Shown: positions 15,698 through 19,476 of the stretch, piece after piece
Layout of the letters: the number at the start of each line of letters is the position of its first letter
Numbering within the stretch: position 1 is the first letter of the stretch
Source of the DNA: Alphaproteobacteria bacterium
GTDB taxonomy: Bacteria; Pseudomonadota; Alphaproteobacteria; UBA2136; UBA6156
NCBI GenBank assembly: GCA_027489415.1
Contig: JAIXZU010000068.1
Coordinates: 1-19,476, forward strand
Length of the DNA stretch: 19,476 bases
Direction: 5' to 3'
Program-made: the position numbers and the translations under genes
Notes under the pieces: model-generated
Seen by the model: the letters and a program-made list of their open reading frames with translations, nothing else
Told to the model about the DNA's origin: nothing
Database searches by the model: none

Positions 15698-15727
15698 CTG
15701 ACGCCGTCAGACAAGCTAAGGCATAAT
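15698..15727 (+). promoter_or_regulatory. Candidate adhesin promoter with palindromic operator over the -35
   Basis: CTGACG (15698-15703) as -35 and CATAAT (15722-15727, five of six matches) as -10 are 18 bases apart. The -35 lies inside a perfect odd palindrome CTGACG-C-CGTCAG (15698-15710), a good shape for a dimeric repressor or activator site. Transcription would begin near 15734, giving a leader of about 82 bases. Predicted by eye only. Confidence 0.45.
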
Positions 15728-15744
15728 TGCATAAGTCCTCGGTT

Positions 15745-15808
15745 TGCACGCACCCGTGCAGAAGAAGGCTTTAACTTAAAACCGGCCCCAGAAGGGCCAA
15801 CGGGAGGA
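15745..15808 (+). promoter_or_regulatory. Structured adhesin leader: two hairpins and strong Shine-Dalgarno
   Basis: Hairpin 1 is TGCACG-CACC-CGTGCA (15745-15760). Hairpin 2 is GGCCC-CAGAA-GGGCC (15784-15798) and ends three bases before the Shine-Dalgarno GGGAGGA (15802-15808), which is 7 bases from the adhesin ATG. The second hairpin is well placed to influence ribosome access. Confidence 0.5.
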
Positions 15809-15815
15809 ATACACC

Positions 15816-18800
15816 ATGGCTGACCAGCACCAAAATAACCAGTTGTCTCAACTCAGCATTGAAAACGGCCCATCTCTGGACGCCGTCAGCACGCCAACCC
15901 CTCAGGCTGAAAACCTCGAGCCCATGGTTCTGGCTAGCAACGAAGCCACCCAAATCGCCGCCACGGTGGAAACCCTCCGCGCCGCGCCCGCAGGCGCCCC
16001 GAAGGCCGATAGCTACAGCGTTGTCGTCAAGGCTCCTCCCGCCGGCGGCATGCTCGCCTATCTGGTTGGCCCGGGTGCCCAAATTCAAATGGAAGGGATC
16101 GACCTCAACAAGGCCACCCTGGCCCAGGAAGGCGGCAACCTCCGTGTAACCCTCGAAAACGGCGCGGAAATCCTGCTGCTGGACTACGTCAACGCCGCGA
16201 AGGACTCCTCCACCGCAGTGGTCACCGAAGACGGCAAACTCCCCGCCCAACAGCTTCTCGCTGCTCTGGATAACGCCGAACTCGCCCAGAAAATCGCCGA
16301 AGTCGAACCTGCCGCCGGTCCCGCCGGTGGTGCAGGCGGTGAAGGCGGCGGCCTCACTCCTCCAACCATTCTCGGCCTCGGTGTCGGTGAAGGCGAAGGC
16401 ATCTTCAGCTCCGTGATCGGGCCCTTCGCCATTCCGCGCCCCGCCGACAGCATCCTCACGAATGAATACCCCTTCGAACCGGGCGAAATCACCCCGCCGG
16501 TCAACCCGCCATTCAACAACGTGATCGCGAACGACGACGTCGTCACCATGGCGAAGGACGTGAACAGCATCCTGATTGACGCCAAAGCCAACGACGTAGA
16601 CCCGCAAAACGATGCCTTCAGCATCACCCGCATCGTCAGCGTCAGCTCCGGCACTGCCACCATTGAAAACGGCCAGATTCGCTACAACAACCCCACCGCC
16701 TTCGCCGGTACCGCCACAATCGTTTACGAAGTGACGGACAGCAAAGGCGCGACCGACACCGCCACCATCACGGTGAACATCGAGCCGGACACCACCAACG
16801 ACGTCAACCTGCCGCCCGTCGCCCGTAACGACAGCTTCAGCACCGCCGTCAACGTACCGGTGACCATGACCCCCGCCCAACTGCTGGTGAACGACTCCGA
16901 CCCCGAAAACGACTCTCTGACCCTCGTCAGCGTCCAAGGCGCGGTCAACGGTACCGTCGCAATCGTGAACGGCAACGTCGTCTTCACGCCTGCCAACGGC
17001 TTCCAAGGCACCGCCAGCTACAGCTACACCATCACGGATGGTAAGGGCGGCACCTCCACGGCCGACGTCATCATTCAAATTGACCCGGATCCCGCCTCCC
17101 AGAACAACGTGATCGCCGCCGACGACGCCGCCTCCGTAGTCGCAGGCCGCGCCGTCACCATCAACGTGCTGGCGAACGACTCCGACCCCGAAGCCGCCCG
17201 CGGAGACGTCCTCGTCCCCGGTAGCGTCCGCATCATCAGCGGTCCGGCCTCCGGCACGGCTGTCGCGAATCCGGACGGCACCATCACCTACACCTCGGTC
17301 AACGCCAACGACACCGCCTCCCAGTGCGTCACCATCCAGTACGAAGTCTCGGACAACCTCGGCGCGCGTGATACCGCAACCGTCACCATCGAAATCCTCC
17401 CCGCCGCCAACACGGTTATCGCGGTGGACGACACCGGCGAAATCTTCCCCGCCGGCCAAACCCGCACCTTCAACGTGGCGGGTAACGATGTAGACCCCCA
17501 AGGCGACGCCTTCTCCATCACCCGCATCGTCAGCGGCCCGTCCCAAGGTACGGCTGTGTTCAACGCGGCTAACGGCACCATCACCTATCAGTCCGTTACC
17601 AGCACCACCGGCTACACCGAGACCATCGTCTACGAAATCACGGACGCTCGCGGCGCGAAGGACACCGCCACCCTCACCATCAACGTCCAGCCCACCAACA
17701 GCGTGAACGCTGTGGACGACACCGCCGACCTCAAGGCCGGCCAAGACGTCCGCATCCAGGTGCTGAACAACGACTCCGACCCCCAAGGCGACACCTTCAC
17801 CATCACCCGCATCGTCGGCCAACCGACGGTACGTGACGGCTCCGGCTTCGGCGCCGCCCGCGGTAGCGTCACCATCAACACCGACGGCACCATCACCTAC
17901 ACGGACACTCCCGGCGCCCGTGACTCCGCCGTGGTAGAATTCAGCTACGAAATCACCGACAGCAAGGGCGCAACCGACATCGCCGTGGTCCGCGTCACCA
18001 TCAACCCCGCCCCGAACGGCGTGGACGCCAACAACGACACCCTCACGGTGGCCGAAAACAGCGCCCGTGCGAACGTCACCACCACCCTGCTGGCGAACGA
18101 CTTCGACCCCCAAGGCGACACCTTCCGCGTCACCTCCATCACCCAGCCCACAACAGGCCAGGGCACGGTGGAACTGGTCGGAGACCAAGTCTTCTTCACG
18201 CCTGCTAACGGCTACAACGGCCCCGTAACCTTCAGCTACACCATTACGGACAGCAAAGGCGCGACGGACACCGCCCAAGTCACCATCAACGTGCAGGAAG
18301 CCCCGAACACCGCGCTGAACGCCGGAGACGACACCTTCACCACCGCGTTCAACACCAACCTCACCATCACTGCGGCGCAGGTTCTGGCAAACGACAACGA
18401 CCCCGAAGGCTCCACCCTCTCCAGCACCAGCATCATCAGCTTCACCCAGCCGCTCAACGGTACGGTCACGCGTGATGCGAACGGCAACTTCATCTACAAC
18501 CCGAACGACACCTTCCGCGGTACGGACACCTTCACCTACACGATCCGCGACGCCCAAGGCGACGTCGACACCGCCACGGTCACCATCCGCGTTGCGGACC
18601 CCCTCCCGCAGGACAACCCCGTGGACGCCGTTGACGACCTCGTCATCCTCGCGCCCGGCCAAACCCGCACGGTAAACGCGCTCACGAACGACAGCGCCCC
18701 GGACGGCGGCCTCCAGTTCGTCCGTCTCGTGGACGCTCTGCCCGCAGGCGTCACCAACCTCGGTAACGGCGTGTTCAGCTACACCGCTCCGGCCAACACC

Positions 18801-19476
18801 ACCGGCCAAAGCGTCAGCTTCCGCTACGAAGTGCGCGACGTGGACGGCGACACCGACATCGCCACCATCACCTTCAAGGTCGAAGGCCCGGCCAACAGCG
18901 TGGATGCCCGCGACGACGTGGTCACCATGGCGCGTGACGTCAACAGCATCCTGATTGACGCCAAGGCAAACGACGTCGACCCCGAAAACGACACCTTCAC
19001 CATCACCCGCATCGTCAGCGTGAGCTCCGGCACCGCCACCATCGAAAACGACCAGATCCGCTACAACAACCCGACGCGTGACGCCGGCACAGCGACCATC
19101 GTCTACGAAATCACGGACAGCAAAGGCGCGAAGGACACCGCCACCATCACCGTGAACATCGTTGCCGACACCAACAACGTCATCGCGAACGACGACACCG
19201 TGACAATGGCCCGTGATGTGAACAGCATCCTCATCGACGCCAAAGCGAACGACACCGACCCGCAAAATGATGCCTTCGACATCACCCGCATCGTGTCCGT
19301 ATCCAGCGGCACCGCAGTGATCGAAAACGGCCAGATCCGCTACACCAACAACACGCGTGATGCCGGTACCGCCACCATCGTCTACGAAGTGACGGACGCC
19401 AAGGGCGCGACGGACACCGCCACCATCACGGTGAACATCGTTGCCGACACCAACAGCGTCATTGCTAACGACGACA
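15816..19476 (+). CDS. Giant LapA-like / Ig-repeat surface adhesin, 5' part (1220 codons visible, no stop)
   Basis: The frame is open from the ATG at 15816 (SD GGGAGGA 7 bases upstream) to the window end. Residues 1-65 are a polar lead-in. About 66-155 form a beta-rich module resembling the BapA-prefix or LapA retention type (VVKAPPAGGMLAYLVGPG, then LRVTLENGAEILLLDYV, then LPAQQLLAAL). A helix follows (about 143-163), then P165-A166-A167-G168, a Gly-rich hinge (169-179) and a Pro-rich stretch. From residue 235 come ten full and one begun tandem Ig/cadherin-like repeats of 93-106 residues (Big_9 / tandem-95 type) with NDxDPE/QGD calcium-type motifs. It should be secreted by the LapB/C/TolC system, plugged in the outer membrane by its N-terminal module, and released by LapG. 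The RTX secretion signal would be at the C-terminus, outside the window. Only one cysteine (C504). Confidence 0.92.
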   Translation, partial: MADQHQNNQLSQLSIENGPSLDAVSTPTPQAENLEPMVLASNEATQIAATVETLRAAPAGAPKADSYSVVVKAPPAGGMLAYLVGPGAQIQMEGIDLNKATLAQEGGNLRVTLENGAEILLLDYVNAAKDSSTAVVTEDGKLPAQQLLAALDNAELAQKIAEVEPAAGPAGGAGGEGGGLTPPTILGLGVGEGEGIFSSVIGPFAIPRPADSILTNEYPFEPGEITPPVNPPFNNVIANDDVVTMAKDVNSILIDAKANDVDPQNDAFSITRIVSVSSGTATIENGQIRYNNPTAFAGTATIVYEVTDSKGATDTATITVNIEPDTTNDVNLPPVARNDSFSTAVNVPVTMTPAQLLVNDSDPENDSLTLVSVQGAVNGTVAIVNGNVVFTPANGFQGTASYSYTITDGKGGTSTADVIIQIDPDPASQNNVIAADDAASVVAGRAVTINVLANDSDPEAARGDVLVPGSVRIISGPASGTAVANPDGTITYTSVNANDTASQCVTIQYEVSDNLGARDTATVTIEILPAANTVIAVDDTGEIFPAGQTRTFNVAGNDVDPQGDAFSITRIVSGPSQGTAVFNAANGTITYQSVTSTTGYTETIVYEITDARGAKDTATLTINVQPTNSVNAVDDTADLKAGQDVRIQVLNNDSDPQGDTFTITRIVGQPTVRDGSGFGAARGSVTINTDGTITYTDTPGARDSAVVEFSYEITDSKGATDIAVVRVTINPAPNGVDANNDTLTVAENSARANVTTTLLANDFDPQGDTFRVTSITQPTTGQGTVELVGDQVFFTPANGYNGPVTFSYTITDSKGATDTAQVTINVQEAPNTALNAGDDTFTTAFNTNLTITAAQVLANDNDPEGSTLSSTSIISFTQPLNGTVTRDANGNFIYNPNDTFRGTDTFTYTIRDAQGDVDTATVTIRVADPLPQDNPVDAVDDLVILAPGQTRTVNALTNDSAPDGGLQFVRLVDALPAGVTNLGNGVFSYTAPANTTGQSVSFRYEVRDVDGDTDIATITFKVEGPANSVDARDDVVTMARDVNSILIDAKANDVDPENDTFTITRIVSVSSGTATIENDQIRYNNPTRDAGTATIVYEITDSKGAKDTATITVNIVADTNNVIANDDTVTMARDVNSILIDAKANDTDPQNDAFDITRIVSVSSGTAVIENGQIRYTNNTRDAGTATIVYEVTDAKGATDTATITVNIVADTNSVIANDD
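16308..16319 (+). other. Predicted LapG cleavage site (PAAG) in the adhesin
   Basis: Codons 165-168 encode P-A-A-G, which fits the di-alanine motif known for LapG substrates (TAAG in Pseudomonas LapA, with related variants). It follows a predicted helix and precedes a Gly-rich hinge, as in LapA. Cleavage would fall between A166 and A167. Confidence 0.7.
16518..19476 (+). repeat. Tandem Ig/cadherin-like coding repeats of the adhesin (10 full, 1 partial)
   Basis: Repeat starts by codon are 16518, 16812, 17103, 17412, 17700, 18018, 18309, 18618, 18897, 19176 and 19455 (begun). Unit lengths are 294, 291, 309, 288, 318, 291, 309, 279, 279 and 279 bases. Each unit opens with an xDD motif, has a ND-x-DP-E/Q-G/N-D segment in most copies, and closes with a Y-E/T-x-T/S-D-x-K-G-x-x-DTAT sequence. 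Units 1, 9 and 10 are near-identical at protein level, while 2 to 8 are divergent. Unit 8 lacks the DPxGD motif (SAPDGG instead). Confidence 0.9.

Noticed and set aside
15771..19265. Very long open frame (1164 codons) on the minus strand, opposite the adhesin
   Set aside because: It is the antisense shadow of the repetitive, C-ending-codon-rich adhesin. It has a Gly/Val/Asp-biased composition without domain logic and no SD; the plus-strand frame has signal-like architecture and real repeats.
16518..19476. Regular repeats as a possible CRISPR or satellite array
   Set aside because: The period is about 280-318 bases, the units are coding in one frame with protein-level conservation, and there are no short identical repeats with unique spacers.

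Overview
The window looks like a chromosomal segment of a moderately GC-rich, Gram-negative bacterium, most likely an alphaproteobacterium. The reasons are the two-subunit E1 (pdhA/pdhB) type of pyruvate dehydrogenase with a single-lipoyl E2, the type I secretion parts with a TolC-like outer-membrane channel, and the style of the secreted adhesin. The species cannot be named from the sequence.

Region 1 (1-7800, all minus strand) is one tightly packed operon for the pyruvate dehydrogenase complex. Read 5' to 3' it runs pdhA (E1 alpha), a four-helix membrane protein, a class I methyltransferase, pdhB (E1 beta), a Nudix hydrolase, pdhC (E2), a second and unrelated Nudix hydrolase, lpdA (E3), a four-helix-bundle S23-type protein, and the start of an unidentified gene cut by the window edge. 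Every pair of PDH subunits is separated by at least one accessory gene, with one-base stop/start overlaps at several junctions. The E1, E2 and E3 genes look complete and carry their catalytic residues.

Region 2 (7808-15540 plus the rest of the window) is a Lap-type cell-surface adhesion system. A minus-strand operon, closed by a good intrinsic terminator at 7808-7835, encodes an ABC exporter with a dead C39-like domain (LapB type), a HlyD/LapC-type adaptor, a LapG-type periplasmic cysteine protease (C123-H158-D173), and a membrane-anchored HD-GYP protein. Divergently, on the plus strand, lie a TolC-family channel and the 5' part (1220 codons) of a giant adhesin. The adhesin has an N-terminal retention-like module, a PAAG di-alanine motif fitting LapG cleavage, a glycine-rich hinge and at least ten Ig/cadherin-like repeats, and it runs off the end of the window.

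The main point of interest is the regulator. In the known Lap circuit the c-di-GMP receptor LapD (degenerate GGDEF-EAL) holds LapG in the periplasm. No LapD is present here. In its place, five bases downstream of lapG, sits a two-TM protein with a large periplasmic sensor region and a cytoplasmic HD-GYP domain. Its HD metal ligands (HDxGK to SSVGR) and HH pair (HHE to MYE) are lost. I infer that it is a catalytically inactive c-di-GMP receptor doing LapD's job with a different fold.

The adhesin has its own structured leader: a 13-bp palindrome over a candidate -35 box, then two hairpins, the second just before the Shine-Dalgarno. No rRNA, tRNA, CRISPR, insertion sequence or phage gene was seen.
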